Assembly (NCBI GenBank): GCA_946403625.1 | Contig: CAMJAP010000002.1 | Coordinates: 1 to 64,000, forward strand | DNA: 64,000 bases | Direction: 5' to 3' | From: an uncultured Lachnospiraceae bacterium | Lineage (GTDB): Bacteria > Bacillota > Clostridia > Lachnospirales > Lachnospiraceae | Shown: positions 32,311-41,674 of the stretch, in pieces | How the letters are laid out: each line of letters begins with the position of its first letter | Position numbering within the stretch: the first letter of the stretch is position 1 | Notes under the pieces: generated by a model | Database searches by the model: none | What the model saw: the letters and a program-made list of their open reading frames with translations, nothing else | What the model was told of the DNA's origin: nothing | Made by a program: the position numbers and the translations under genes

Positions 32311-32955
32311 ATGAGAAACAGGAAAACAGATTTTCTGAAAGTAGTTGCGATAGTTTTATTTCTGACAGGGTGCGGATCCGCACAGACATATCTGACGGGA
32401 CAGTTGGAACGGGCGACCGGAGGAAGGGATACCTTCACGGTGTCGGAAACGGAGCAGTCCGAAACAGAGGAAACTGAGGACGCGCACACACAGGCAGAGG
32501 AAGAAGAGCCGGCTGTGTGTTTTGTGCATGTCAGCGGTGCCGTACAGGATCCGGGAGTGTATGAACTGCCGGCGGGAAGTCGTTTGTATGAGGCAGTCGA
32601 TCTGGCCGGTGGTCTTACGGAGGATGCTGCAGAGGCGTACTGCAATCTGGCGGCCCCGATCGAGGATGGCACGCAGTATCATATTCCCACGAAGGAAGAG
32701 GCGGAAGCACTCGGTACACCGTCCGGAGGAACGACACAGACAGGTGCGCGAACCGCAGACGGCAAGCTGGATCTGAACCGTGCCACCAAAGAAGAACTGA
32801 CGGAGCTTCCCGGGATCGGGGAAAGCAAAGCGGAAGCGATACTGACTTATCGTGAAGAGCACGGAGGTTTCGGTAGCACGGAAGAACTGAAACAGGTATC
32901 CGGGATCGGAGACGCGACCTTTGAAAAACTACGGGATGATATTACAGTGAAATGA
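32311..32955 (+). CDS. comEA: ComEA-like DNA-binding protein (SLBB + helix-hairpin-helix), lipoprotein form
   Basis: VHVSGAVQDPGVYELPAGSRLYEAVDLAGGL; LDLNRATKEELTELPGIGESKAEAILTYREEHGGF; lipobox FLTGC. Confidence 0.9.
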   Translation: MRNRKTDFLKVVAIVLFLTGCGSAQTYLTGQLERATGGRDTFTVSETEQSETEETEDAHTQAEEEEPAVCFVHVSGAVQDPGVYELPAGSRLYEAVDLAGGLTEDAAEAYCNLAAPIEDGTQYHIPTKEEAEALGTPSGGTTQTGARTADGKLDLNRATKEELTELPGIGESKAEAILTYREEHGGFGSTEELKQVSGIGDATFEKLRDDITVK

Positions 32956-32998
32956 CAGGCGTCCGTGCATTGGCCGGACGCATAGAGGGATATAGAGT

Positions 32999-33691
32999 AT
33001 GGCCGGAAAAGTATTGATCGTTGATGACGAAAAAGCAATTGTAAAAGGTTTGAAATACAGTATCGAGCAGGATGGTCTGGAAACGGACGCAGCGTATGAC
33101 GGTGAGGAAGCACTGGAGCTGGCACGCACCAATGCGTATGACCTGATCCTTTTGGATCTGATGCTGCCCAAGATCGACGGTATGGAAGTGTGCCGTCAGA
33201 TCCGTTCGTTTTCGGATGTGCCCATTATCTTCCTGACGGCAAAGGGCACGGATATGGACAAGATCATGGGATTTGAATCCGGAGCCGATGATTACATCAC
33301 CAAGCCGTTTAATATTCTGGAAGTGAAAGCGCGTATCAAAGTATTTATGCGTCGCGGGAAAAAGAAGGAAGCACCGAAGCCGGTTAATCCCGGGATTGTG
33401 GAGAACGGTGAGTTTCGTTTTGATATTGATAATCGCAGATTGTATATTCAGGGCAGAGAGATCAATCTGACTGCCAAAGAGTTTGATATCCTGGAACTTT
33501 TGGTAACACATCCGGGCAAGGTCTACAGCAGAGATCAGCTGAAGGAAATGGTGTGGGGCAAAGAGTATACGGGAGATGCGCGTACCGTGGATGTGCATGT
33601 GCGTCGTCTGCGCGAGAAGGTGGAAGAAACACCGGGTGCACCGAAGTATGTACAGACCAAATGGGGCGTAGGTTATTTTTACAAGGGCTAA
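32999..33691 (+). CDS. OmpR/PhoB-family response regulator
   Basis: KVLIVDDEKAIVKGL; LILLDLMLPKIDGMEVC; C-term winged helix TVDVHVRRLREKVEETPG..VQTKWGVGYFYKG. Confidence 0.95.
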   Translation: MAGKVLIVDDEKAIVKGLKYSIEQDGLETDAAYDGEEALELARTNAYDLILLDLMLPKIDGMEVCRQIRSFSDVPIIFLTAKGTDMDKIMGFESGADDYITKPFNILEVKARIKVFMRRGKKKEAPKPVNPGIVENGEFRFDIDNRRLYIQGREINLTAKEFDILELLVTHPGKVYSRDQLKEMVWGKEYTGDARTVDVHVRRLREKVEETPGAPKYVQTKWGVGYFYKG

Positions 33692-35134
33692 ATGAAAAAA
33701 ATAACGTTTCTTCGGAGTTTCCGACTCCGGATATTTATCATCATTTTGCTGGTGGGTTTGCTGACCGCAGAAACCATGCGCTACGCACAGTTGGGAAACT
33801 ATCGTTCCCAGCTGGTGCAGGAGCGGACCATGGAAGTGACGGAAGCAGCCCGCGTTATGGCAAACAAACTGATCAACTATAACTATCTGCAAAATCCATC
33901 TTCGGAATTGATCGAGTCGCAGTTGGAACAGCTGTCTATGCTGTTTGAAGGGCGCATTATGGTCATCGACGAAAACTTTCGCGTGATCCGGGACACCTAT
34001 GATATCAGTGTCGGCAAAACCATGATCGGCGAAGAAGTGATCCGCAGTTATCAGGGAAAGACGATCACCAATTATGATTCCGGCAGCCGCTATATCGAAG
34101 TGGCGGTGCCTGTGATGCCGCTGACCAAGGCGGGGGACTGGACGCAGACGGAAGGCGTGCTGCTGATCAGTGCTTCAACCGATGACATCTTTCGTAAGGC
34201 GGAAGATATCGGGCGGCGTGCATTGATCATTGAGATCGTGTTTATGATGCTGGTGGTCGGTGTGGCAGCCATCGTAGCCACGGTGATCGTTAAGCCGTTT
34301 GACCGTGTCACCAAAGCTATCGGCAGTGTGGTCACCTTTGATGACGAGACCCCTGTGGTATCGGATTACAAAGAGACGCAGGAAATCGTAGAGGCATTTA
34401 ACAAATTGCGGCAGCGACTCAAAGTGCTGGACGATTCCAGACAGGAATTTGTAAGTAATGTCTCGCATGAATTAAAGACGCCCATCGCTTCAATCAAGGT
34501 GCTTGCGGACTCGCTGAATGTGCAGGAAGAAGTGCCGGTAGAAGTCTACAAAGATTTTATGCAGGATATTTCGGTGGAGATCGATCGTGAGAACGAGATC
34601 ATCACGGACCTGTTGAACCTGGTGCGCATGGAAAAGGGTGCATCCGGACTGAGGATCGAAAACCGCAATATCAATGAACTGCTGGAGCAGGCGGTAAAAC
34701 GTCTCGGTCCTCTGGCACGAAAGAATGAAGTGGACCTGATCCTGGAAAGTCATCGTACCGTGAATGCGGATATCGATGAGGTGAAGTTTACACAGGCGAT
34801 CACCAACCTGATTGAGAACGGGATCAAGTACAACAAACATCCCGGCTGGGTAAAGATCACACTGGATGCGGATCACCAGTATATGACGGTGAATGTTGCC
34901 GATAGCGGTGTGGGTATCCCCGAAGCGGAACAGGGACACATCTACGAGCGATTTTACCGGGGGGACAAATCGCATTCCAAAGAGATCAGCGGTACCGGAC
35001 TGGGGTTGTCGCTGACGCGTAAATCGATCCTGCTGCACCGTGGTTCCATTGAGGTGAAGAGTGTGGTGGGCGAGGGGACGGATTTTGTAGTAAAGATCCC
35101 GTTGAGTTACATTCAGGAGCAGGAAAAGAAATGA
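33692..35134 (+). CDS. membrane sensor histidine kinase (HAMP-HisKA-HATPase)
   Basis: EFVSNVSHELKTPIASIKVLADSL; NLIENGIKYNK; GTGLGLSLTRKS. Confidence 0.95.
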   Translation: MKKITFLRSFRLRIFIIILLVGLLTAETMRYAQLGNYRSQLVQERTMEVTEAARVMANKLINYNYLQNPSSELIESQLEQLSMLFEGRIMVIDENFRVIRDTYDISVGKTMIGEEVIRSYQGKTITNYDSGSRYIEVAVPVMPLTKAGDWTQTEGVLLISASTDDIFRKAEDIGRRALIIEIVFMMLVVGVAAIVATVIVKPFDRVTKAIGSVVTFDDETPVVSDYKETQEIVEAFNKLRQRLKVLDDSRQEFVSNVSHELKTPIASIKVLADSLNVQEEVPVEVYKDFMQDISVEIDRENEIITDLLNLVRMEKGASGLRIENRNINELLEQAVKRLGPLARKNEVDLILESHRTVNADIDEVKFTQAITNLIENGIKYNKHPGWVKITLDADHQYMTVNVADSGVGIPEAEQGHIYERFYRGDKSHSKEISGTGLGLSLTRKSILLHRGSIEVKSVVGEGTDFVVKIPLSYIQEQEKK

Positions 35135-36078
35135 GCCGTATTGTCTTGAAAAAAAAGAGCGTATGCTTGTGGGCGATGCTGTTATGGTTTGGTGTCTTTC
35201 TTCTGAATGCCTGCGGAAAAGCGGATGAGGAAAAGGACAAGGAAGGAACCTATCGAATCTATTATCTGAACAAAGCAGAGACGGCACTTGTATACGAATC
35301 GTATCAGCCCAAGAGCGGCGTGGGAGATGCGGAAAGTTTATTGCCGGAGTTGCTGGGCAAGATGGCAGAGGTGCCGGAGTCGCAGGACTGGCACGCACCG
35401 CTGCAGACAGACTTTTCGATACAGAGCAGTTTTCTGGAAGGCAATCAGGTGGTACTGGTTGCGGATGCGGCTTACAAAGAAATGTCCGCCACCAGAGAAG
35501 TATTGGTACGCGCAGCGTTGGTACGTACGCTGGTACAGATCCCGGGGATCGAGGGCGTAAGCATGCGCATCGGAGAAGAACCGCTTTTGGATCGGTCCGG
35601 CAATCCGATCGGTGTAATGCAGAAAGATACGTTTGTAGATAACGAAGGCGCCGAGATCAATGCATATGATATGGCGGCATTGCATCTTTATTTTGCAGAC
35701 GAGAGCGGAACGCAGCTGATCGAGACCACGCAGAATGTACTCTATAACACCAACCTGTCGATGGAGCGACTGGTGGTAGAGAGCCTGATCGCAGGCCCGG
35801 AAGGAAAAGAAATCTACCGCACCGTGGATCCCGACACCAGGATCCTTTCCGTCACGGATACGGACGGTGTATGCTATGTCAATCTGAGTTCGGAGTTTTT
35901 GAATGCAGCCGGAAATGTTACACCGGAAGTCACGCTGTATTCGATCGTAAATTCGCTGGCGGAACTCAAGGATGTCCACCGCGTGCAGTTCATGGTGAAC
36001 GGTGAGACACAGGTGCTGTACCGTGAGATGATACAGCTGGACAACAGTTTTTCCCGTAATTTGGATATTGTGAAATAA
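35131..36078 (+). CDS. GerMN-domain lipoprotein
   Basis: Lipobox LLNAC; two GerMN-like repeats (LVRAALVRTLVQIPGIEGVSMRIGEEPLLD; LVVESLIAGPEGKEIYRTVDPDTRILSVTDTDGVCYVNLSSEF). Confidence 0.82.
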   Translation: MSRIVLKKKSVCLWAMLLWFGVFLLNACGKADEEKDKEGTYRIYYLNKAETALVYESYQPKSGVGDAESLLPELLGKMAEVPESQDWHAPLQTDFSIQSSFLEGNQVVLVADAAYKEMSATREVLVRAALVRTLVQIPGIEGVSMRIGEEPLLDRSGNPIGVMQKDTFVDNEGAEINAYDMAALHLYFADESGTQLIETTQNVLYNTNLSMERLVVESLIAGPEGKEIYRTVDPDTRILSVTDTDGVCYVNLSSEFLNAAGNVTPEVTLYSIVNSLAELKDVHRVQFMVNGETQVLYREMIQLDNSFSRNLDIVK

Positions 36079-36184
36079 CGGATATCGGTTCTGCGTTGGG
36101 AGCTGCAGTATCCTTTAGTAAAGGGTACACTGCGCAGGGGATATTCCGATTATCAGTAGGGATAGGGATAAAAAAGGAATCACA

Positions 36185-38536
36185 ATGAAAAGACCATTAT
36201 GTTCCGCGTGTCTTTTCTTTTTACTGATCGTATGGCTTGGCTTGCGATGGCTTGGGCCGCCCGAAAATCCGTATCGGGAATATTCGGGAGAAACGGTTAC
36301 GCTCACCGGTGTGGTGGAGTGGAAGGAAGAAAAGAACGGGAAGCAGATTTTTTATCTGAATGATGTCAGATTCTCTGACGGAAGATCTCAGGAAAAAACT
36401 CAATATAAAACGCAATACGAAACAAGTGCAGGCCGGCTCGGTGTGATATGCAGCCTGGCGGAAGAGGATGTATTGCCGATGCTCGGCAGTACGGTTGTGG
36501 TGCGCGGAAAACTTTCGCTCTATCGCTATGCAACCAATCCGGGGGAGTTTGATCTGTATGAGTATTATCTGTACAAAGGTTACGGAGCAAAAATTGCGGT
36601 GCAGGAATGGACAGCACCGGAAGCATCGTATGGCGTTTGGAAAGAAGGCTTATGGCAGTTGCGCAGCAGGCTCGGAAAAATCTATGATGCCTGTCTTCCG
36701 AAAGAAGATGCTGCCGTGATGAAAGCGATGGTATTGGGAGATAAGGGAGAACTGTCTTCGGATATCAAGGATCTGTATCGTGTGAACGGTATCGCGCATA
36801 TCTTAGCGATCAGCGGTCTGCACATCAGTATCCTGGGAATCGGATTGTATAAGGGAATGCGTAAGGCGACGGTGCCAATCCTTCCGGCGGCAGCGGTGGC
36901 GATCTTTTTGATGGTGAACTATGCGATGCTGACGGGAGCGAGTACTTCCACGGTACGGGCAGTGATCATGTTCGGACTGATGGCGGGAGCGGATGTGGAG
37001 CGGCGCAGTTATGATCTGCCGACGGCACTGGCACTGTCGGCGGCGAGTACGGTATTTTTTTCGCCATATGAATTGATGCTTTCGGCGTTTTGGATGTCGT
37101 ATACGGCAGTGGCCGGGATTGCGATCTTTTACCCGGCACTTATCGAAGGCATACGATTCGGACAGGACCTGCGGAGCCGCTTATTAAAAGCGCTGACCGG
37201 AAGTGTGGCGGTGTCAGTATTTTCACTTCCGCTGATATTACTGAATTATTATGAAACACCGGTGTATTCGGTGCTGCTCAATCTGATCGTGATACCACTG
37301 ATGAGTATCCTGATGATCTGCGGATTGCTGGTGTTGCTTTTCGGAAGTATTTTCTTGCCGGCAGGGATTCTCGTCGGATGGCCGTGTCATGGGATTTTAA
37401 AAATCTATTCCATGTTATGCACGTTTTTGCAGAGGCTGCCGTTTCATACCTATATCGCGGGCTGTCCTTCGGCAGTACAGGTGGTGATTACTTATCTGTT
37501 TTTTGGCATGGTGTTTCTTTTGGGACGCAGGTTGGTATTGAAGATGGCAGGCATCGTAAAGGAGAAGAAGACAAAGACGACATGGTACGGACAATTACTG
37601 AGAACGATCGGCGGAGATAAGATTTATGCAAAGGAGCCGGAGGTAAATCTGAAACGGTTACTGTTATGGCGCTGCGGATTCGTTGCCGCTGCAGTGTTGA
37701 TCCTGTTAACGCGTTTTCGTCCGCAGGTGGGGATCACCTTTCTCGATGTGGGACAGGGAGACGGCATCTGTTTTGAAAGCCCGGATCTGACGGTGATGCT
37801 GGATGGCGGAAGTACAAGCAAGGATGCGTTGTTTCAATACCAGATCGAGCCGTTTTTGAAATATCGCGGGATCGCGAAAGTGGATTATTGGTTTGTAACG
37901 CATCCGGATACGGATCATTGCTCCGGCTTGCTAGAGATGCTTGCGACGTACAACAGCGGTATAACTATTGGCGCGATCGTATTGCCGGATGCATGTGGAG
38001 CACAGGAAGATTTTACAGAATTGATTACATTGGCAGAGCAGCAGGATATCCCGATCTTGTGGAATGCTGCCGGTTCGGTTTTGCAGGGCGAGCAGCTGCG
38101 TTTTGTGTGTCTGCATCCGAAGAGCGGATACCGGACAGAAGATGTGAATGCATACTCGCAAGTACTGGAAGTGAGTGGCGGCGGATTTACGGGACTGTTT
38201 ACCGGAGATGCCACGGTGGAAAGTGAGCAGACGATACTGGAGCAAATAGGAAACTATAGCGATACGCTTTCCCGACCGCAGGACGGATACTTTTGTTTGA
38301 AACTAGGTCACCATGGTTCGCATACTTCGACATCGCAGGAATTTTTGGAGTGGGCATCGCCGCGTATCGCGGTCGTATCATGTGGTTATCATAATGTCTA
38401 CGGTCATCCGCATGCCGATGTGATGGAGCGTGTAGAGGCGATGGGCTGCGATGTGTTTCGTACGGATGAAGAAGGGGCGATCATGCTAAAGGGAGCGAAC
38501 GGAAAGGTTTCGGTGACGCGCTTTCTGCAACGGTAG
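36185..38536 (+). CDS. comEC: ComEC/Rec2 DNA internalisation channel protein
   Basis: GIAHILAISGLHISILGIGLY; C-term metallo-beta-lactamase-like domain VGITFLDVGQGDGICFESPDLTVMLDGG; THPDTDHCSGL. Confidence 0.95.
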   Translation: MKRPLCSACLFFLLIVWLGLRWLGPPENPYREYSGETVTLTGVVEWKEEKNGKQIFYLNDVRFSDGRSQEKTQYKTQYETSAGRLGVICSLAEEDVLPMLGSTVVVRGKLSLYRYATNPGEFDLYEYYLYKGYGAKIAVQEWTAPEASYGVWKEGLWQLRSRLGKIYDACLPKEDAAVMKAMVLGDKGELSSDIKDLYRVNGIAHILAISGLHISILGIGLYKGMRKATVPILPAAAVAIFLMVNYAMLTGASTSTVRAVIMFGLMAGADVERRSYDLPTALALSAASTVFFSPYELMLSAFWMSYTAVAGIAIFYPALIEGIRFGQDLRSRLLKALTGSVAVSVFSLPLILLNYYETPVYSVLLNLIVIPLMSILMICGLLVLLFGSIFLPAGILVGWPCHGILKIYSMLCTFLQRLPFHTYIAGCPSAVQVVITYLFFGMVFLLGRRLVLKMAGIVKEKKTKTTWYGQLLRTIGGDKIYAKEPEVNLKRLLLWRCGFVAAAVLILLTRFRPQVGITFLDVGQGDGICFESPDLTVMLDGGSTSKDALFQYQIEPFLKYRGIAKVDYWFVTHPDTDHCSGLLEMLATYNSGITIGAIVLPDACGAQEDFTELITLAEQQDIPILWNAAGSVLQGEQLRFVCLHPKSGYRTEDVNAYSQVLEVSGGGFTGLFTGDATVESEQTILEQIGNYSDTLSRPQDGYFCLKLGHHGSHTSTSQEFLEWASPRIAVVSCGYHNVYGHPHADVMERVEAMGCDVFRTDEEGAIMLKGANGKVSVTRFLQR

Positions 38537-38550
38537 AGGAATTGGGGGTA

Positions 38551-38736
38551 ATGCCCAATCCCTATATCAAACCGTTATACGATGGTTTTACTCCGTATAC
38601 GGAAATGTGGAAGATCAGCAAAAGCGTTCCGGGTTCAATGCGTTCGGAGATAAGATTACCGCTCTCGGGATGGAGTGGAGATCATCCTTTAGATGAGGAA
38701 CGACTGGAACAGTTCTTCGGAAAATATTTAGTGTAA
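38551..38736 (+). CDS. small hypothetical protein
   Basis: Short ORF after comEC (MPNPYIKPLYDGFTPYTEMWKISKSVPGSMRSE...), preceded by TTGGGGG. Confidence 0.4.
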   Translation: MPNPYIKPLYDGFTPYTEMWKISKSVPGSMRSEIRLPLSGWSGDHPLDEERLEQFFGKYLV

Positions 38737-38842
38737 AAAATTTTTCCATACATCCATAAAATCCTTATACCATTTCCGTATCCTAATCAGAAACAGAGAT
38801 TACACGGTCAATGGGGCCGTGTCAAAACGGGAGGAAATCATT

Positions 38843-40459
38843 ATGAGAAAAAAATGGTGGAGAGGATTTGCAGGAGTATCATTTGCGACAGCTGCCTTAC
38901 TGAGCGCGTGCGGAGAAACAGGCGCCTATTCCGGAATGGGTGGGAAATCGGCAGGTGCAGCGGCTGGTGTTGAAGTACAAGCGGATTCGTGTTCTGTGAG
39001 CACGAGCTATGCCGGCGCGTGTTATGAGGCGGAATATTATGATACGGAAGAGTATGACAGCATCGAGGAAACCGGATTTGCATCGGTGTCATTGAGTCCG
39101 TTATCTACCTTTGCAGCAGATGTAGATACGGCATCGTACGCGAATGTTCGAAGGATGATCCGGGAGGGCTATCGGGCAGAAGATATTCCGACCGGAGCGG
39201 TTCGCGCGGAAGAGATGATCAACTATTTCAGTTATGATTATGACGGACCGGAGAACGGAGAGCCTTTCGGAATCAATGCGACGATTGCTGAGTGCCCTTG
39301 GAATCAGGAGAATCTTTTACTGCGGTTGGGCTTGCAGACGGAAGCAGTCGATTTTTCGCAGGCAGGAGACAGCAACATCGTATTCCTGATCGATGTGAGC
39401 GGATCGATGTCGGATGCGAATAAACTGCCGTTACTGCAGCAGTCATTCGGATTGCTGGTCGATGAGCTGGGACAAAAGGACAGAGTATCTATTGTGACTT
39501 ATGCCAGCGGAAATCAGATCGTGATCGACGGTGTGCCGGGAAATGAGAAGCAGACGATTATGGATGCACTGAACGGTCTGCAGGCAGGGGGCTCTACCAA
39601 CGGCGGATCTGCATTGGAAATGGCATATCAGGTTGCGGAACAGTACTTTATTGAGAATGGAAACAATCGTGTGATCATCGCTTCGGACGGTGACTGGAAT
39701 GTAGGAATTACCAGCCAGAGCGAGATGAGTGATCTGATCAAGAAGGAGAAAGAGAGCGGCATTTACTTATCGGTACTCGGATTTGGTATGGGAAATTACA
39801 GTGATTCCCGTATGCAGACACTGGCAGATGACGGTAACGGAAACTATGCGTACATTGACTCTTTGAATGAGGCAAAGAAAGTATTGGTAGAGGAACTCGG
39901 CGCCAATATGATTACGGTAGCGGATGATGTGAAGCTGCAGGTTGAGTTCAATCCGCTGTATGTTGCAGAATACCGACTGATCGGTTACGAAAACAGACGA
40001 CTGAATGCGGAAGATTTTGCGGATGATACCAAGGATGCCGGAGAGATCGGCGCAGGACACAGTGTGACTGCATTGTACGAACTGGTTCCGGCCGGTGCAC
40101 AAACGGAAGAAAATGAGCAGGCAGAAGATACGGAATTGAAATATCAGGAAGCCACACTTACCGAAGAAGCAATGAACAGCAATGAGTGGCTGACCCTGCA
40201 GATCCGCTACAAGGAGCCGGGCGAGCAGGATTCCAAGCTGTTGGAATACCCGATCGGTGCAGAGAATGTAGTCGATGCTCCGGAAAATGATTTCATCTTC
40301 TCGGCAGCAGTGGCAGAGTTTGCGATGGTATTGAGTGACAGTGATTACAAGGCAGATGCAAGCTATGACCACATTTTGGCAGAACTTTCCCAGCTGGATC
40401 TGAGTGATGAATATCGCGCAGAGTTCAAGACGCTGGTAGAGACCGTAGAACAGAATTAA
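38843..40459 (+). CDS. von Willebrand factor A-domain lipoprotein (YfbK-like)
   Basis: Lipobox LLSAC; PLSTFAADVDTASYANVRRMI; IVFLIDVSGSMSDANKLPLLQQS. Confidence 0.93.
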   Translation: MRKKWWRGFAGVSFATAALLSACGETGAYSGMGGKSAGAAAGVEVQADSCSVSTSYAGACYEAEYYDTEEYDSIEETGFASVSLSPLSTFAADVDTASYANVRRMIREGYRAEDIPTGAVRAEEMINYFSYDYDGPENGEPFGINATIAECPWNQENLLLRLGLQTEAVDFSQAGDSNIVFLIDVSGSMSDANKLPLLQQSFGLLVDELGQKDRVSIVTYASGNQIVIDGVPGNEKQTIMDALNGLQAGGSTNGGSALEMAYQVAEQYFIENGNNRVIIASDGDWNVGITSQSEMSDLIKKEKESGIYLSVLGFGMGNYSDSRMQTLADDGNGNYAYIDSLNEAKKVLVEELGANMITVADDVKLQVEFNPLYVAEYRLIGYENRRLNAEDFADDTKDAGEIGAGHSVTALYELVPAGAQTEENEQAEDTELKYQEATLTEEAMNSNEWLTLQIRYKEPGEQDSKLLEYPIGAENVVDAPENDFIFSAAVAEFAMVLSDSDYKADASYDHILAELSQLDLSDEYRAEFKTLVETVEQN

Positions 40460-40475
40460 ACAGAATTAAGGAATT

Positions 40476-40496
40476 CGCCCCGCAAGGGGCGTTTTT
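40476..40496 (+). terminator. intrinsic terminator
   Basis: CGCCCCGCAAGGGGCG TTTTT. Confidence 0.8.
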
Positions 40497-40518
40497 CTTA
40501 TGCTCACGGTCACGCTGA

Positions 40519-40842
40519 TCACAGGCATTTTTTGATCAGCTCATTGTCGGAAAGACCAAGCTCCAAAATCCTGGCCAATACGGAGGTATATCCTTTGCCG
40601 AGAGATTTGGCCTTTGCCAAAGCCTGAGGGGATAAGCGCAGGGTAACCGTCTGCTTATTCTTTTGGGCTTTTTTGATGTCGGAGATTCTTTTGAATTCGG
40701 CCAACTGTTCCTCCGTAAGTTCCGGGCAGTCATCGTCATAGACGATGGGCATTTTTTCGGCGGCTTCCAACTGCGCCAGTTCCTCACTTGTTAAGCCTTT
40801 GGTGAAATCGATTTCATGTAAAGTCATCTTTACCATATTCAT
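40519..40842 (-). CDS. brnA: BrnA-family antitoxin
   Basis: QTVTLRLSPQALAKAKSLGKGYTSVLARILELGL; start inferred at MNMVKM after AGAGAGG; overlaps brnT end. Confidence 0.82.
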   Translation of the reverse strand: MNMVKMTLHEIDFTKGLTSEELAQLEAAEKMPIVYDDDCPELTEEQLAEFKRISDIKKAQKNKQTVTLRLSPQALAKAKSLGKGYTSVLARILELGLSDNELIKKCL

Positions 40843-41128
40843 ACCTCTCTTTTTCCGGTTGGCTGGCAATTCTTGCGGAGATGATTCGTATGACCTTATT
40901 TTTGCGAAAAGCAAAAACAACAAATACGATCTTTCCGATTTTGCCGATTACATTGTAGCGTAATTCTACAGGATGCTCTTCATCCTCACGGATCAGTTTC
41001 ATAGGATCAAGGAAAACTTTTATTGCGGTTTTAAAATGGATTCCGTGATCCTTAAAATTTTTTTTCTCCTTTTCTTCGTCCCAAACAAAATTATACTTAG
41101 TAAAATCCGTGTTAAAGTGATGATACAT
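40814..41128 (-). CDS. brnT: BrnT-family toxin
   Basis: FVWDEEKEKKNFKDHGIHFKTAIKVFLDP..; IRIISARIASQPEKERYE; start MYHHF after ACGAGGA. Confidence 0.88.
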   Translation of the reverse strand: MYHHFNTDFTKYNFVWDEEKEKKNFKDHGIHFKTAIKVFLDPMKLIREDEEHPVELRYNVIGKIGKIVFVVFAFRKNKVIRIISARIASQPEKERYEYGKDDFT

Positions 41129-41150
41129 TAATAATCCTCGTTTCATTTAT

Positions 41151-41179
41151 ATTGTAAAGCGAAATAAAGCTATATGCAA
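41151..41179 (-). promoter_or_regulatory. brnTA promoter
   Basis: On minus strand: TTGCAT - 17 nt - TACAAT. Confidence 0.65.
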
Positions 41180-41188
41180 GTAAAAAAA

Positions 41189-41220
41189 CACAAAAAGTAA
41201 TACAAAAAGTAACACAAATA
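41189..41220. repeat. 12-bp tandem direct repeats upstream of brnTA
   Basis: cacaaaaagtaa|tacaaaaagtaa|cacaaata. Confidence 0.7.
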
Positions 41221-41358
41221 ATCATATCCAAACCACCCCTTCCGGGTGGGCGTGGCGAGAAAAAAAGATTTTCAGATGGAAAGGTACTACAAAATGAAAA
41301 ACCAGATCCGCACGCGCCCGGCATCAAGAATATGATATTGTTTTTTACCTGGTGATTG

Positions 41359-41376
41359 AAACGGTGGCCACCGTTT
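41359..41376. repeat. 18-bp perfect palindrome
   Basis: AAACGGTGGCCACCGTTT. Confidence 0.8.
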
Positions 41377-41461
41377 GCTTTGACGGGAGAAATCCCCGAA
41401 CCACACGCGACCGATGATAATGTAAATACACACTGCTGTCAAGCACATCTTTTAAACAAAA

Positions 41462-41515
41462 TTATCCACAGAAAAAGGCCGGGTTACGCACAGGCTATCA
41501 ACATTTTTATCCACA
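41462..41515 (+). promoter_or_regulatory. cluster of DnaA-box-like 9-mers
   Basis: TTATCCACA at 41462 and 41507 with TTACGCACA at 41484; 22- and 23-bp spacing, same orientation. Confidence 0.5.
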
Positions 41516-41620
41516 TTTTCCGGGAAAGATCCGGTTTTAGAGCAGGATTTCCCGGCATATAAAACGAGATAACTATCCGTTTTAGCACGCCGGTAAGCAA
41601 AGATAAAACAGATTGCAAAT

Positions 41621-41650
41621 AAAAAACGGACAGGAGCGATCTCCTGTCCG
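41621..41650 (-). terminator. intrinsic terminator of the symporter gene
   Basis: Minus strand CGGACAGGAGATCGCTCCTGTCCG TTTTTT. Confidence 0.85.
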
Positions 41651-41674
41651 AAATACTTTGTAGGATCAATGGTT

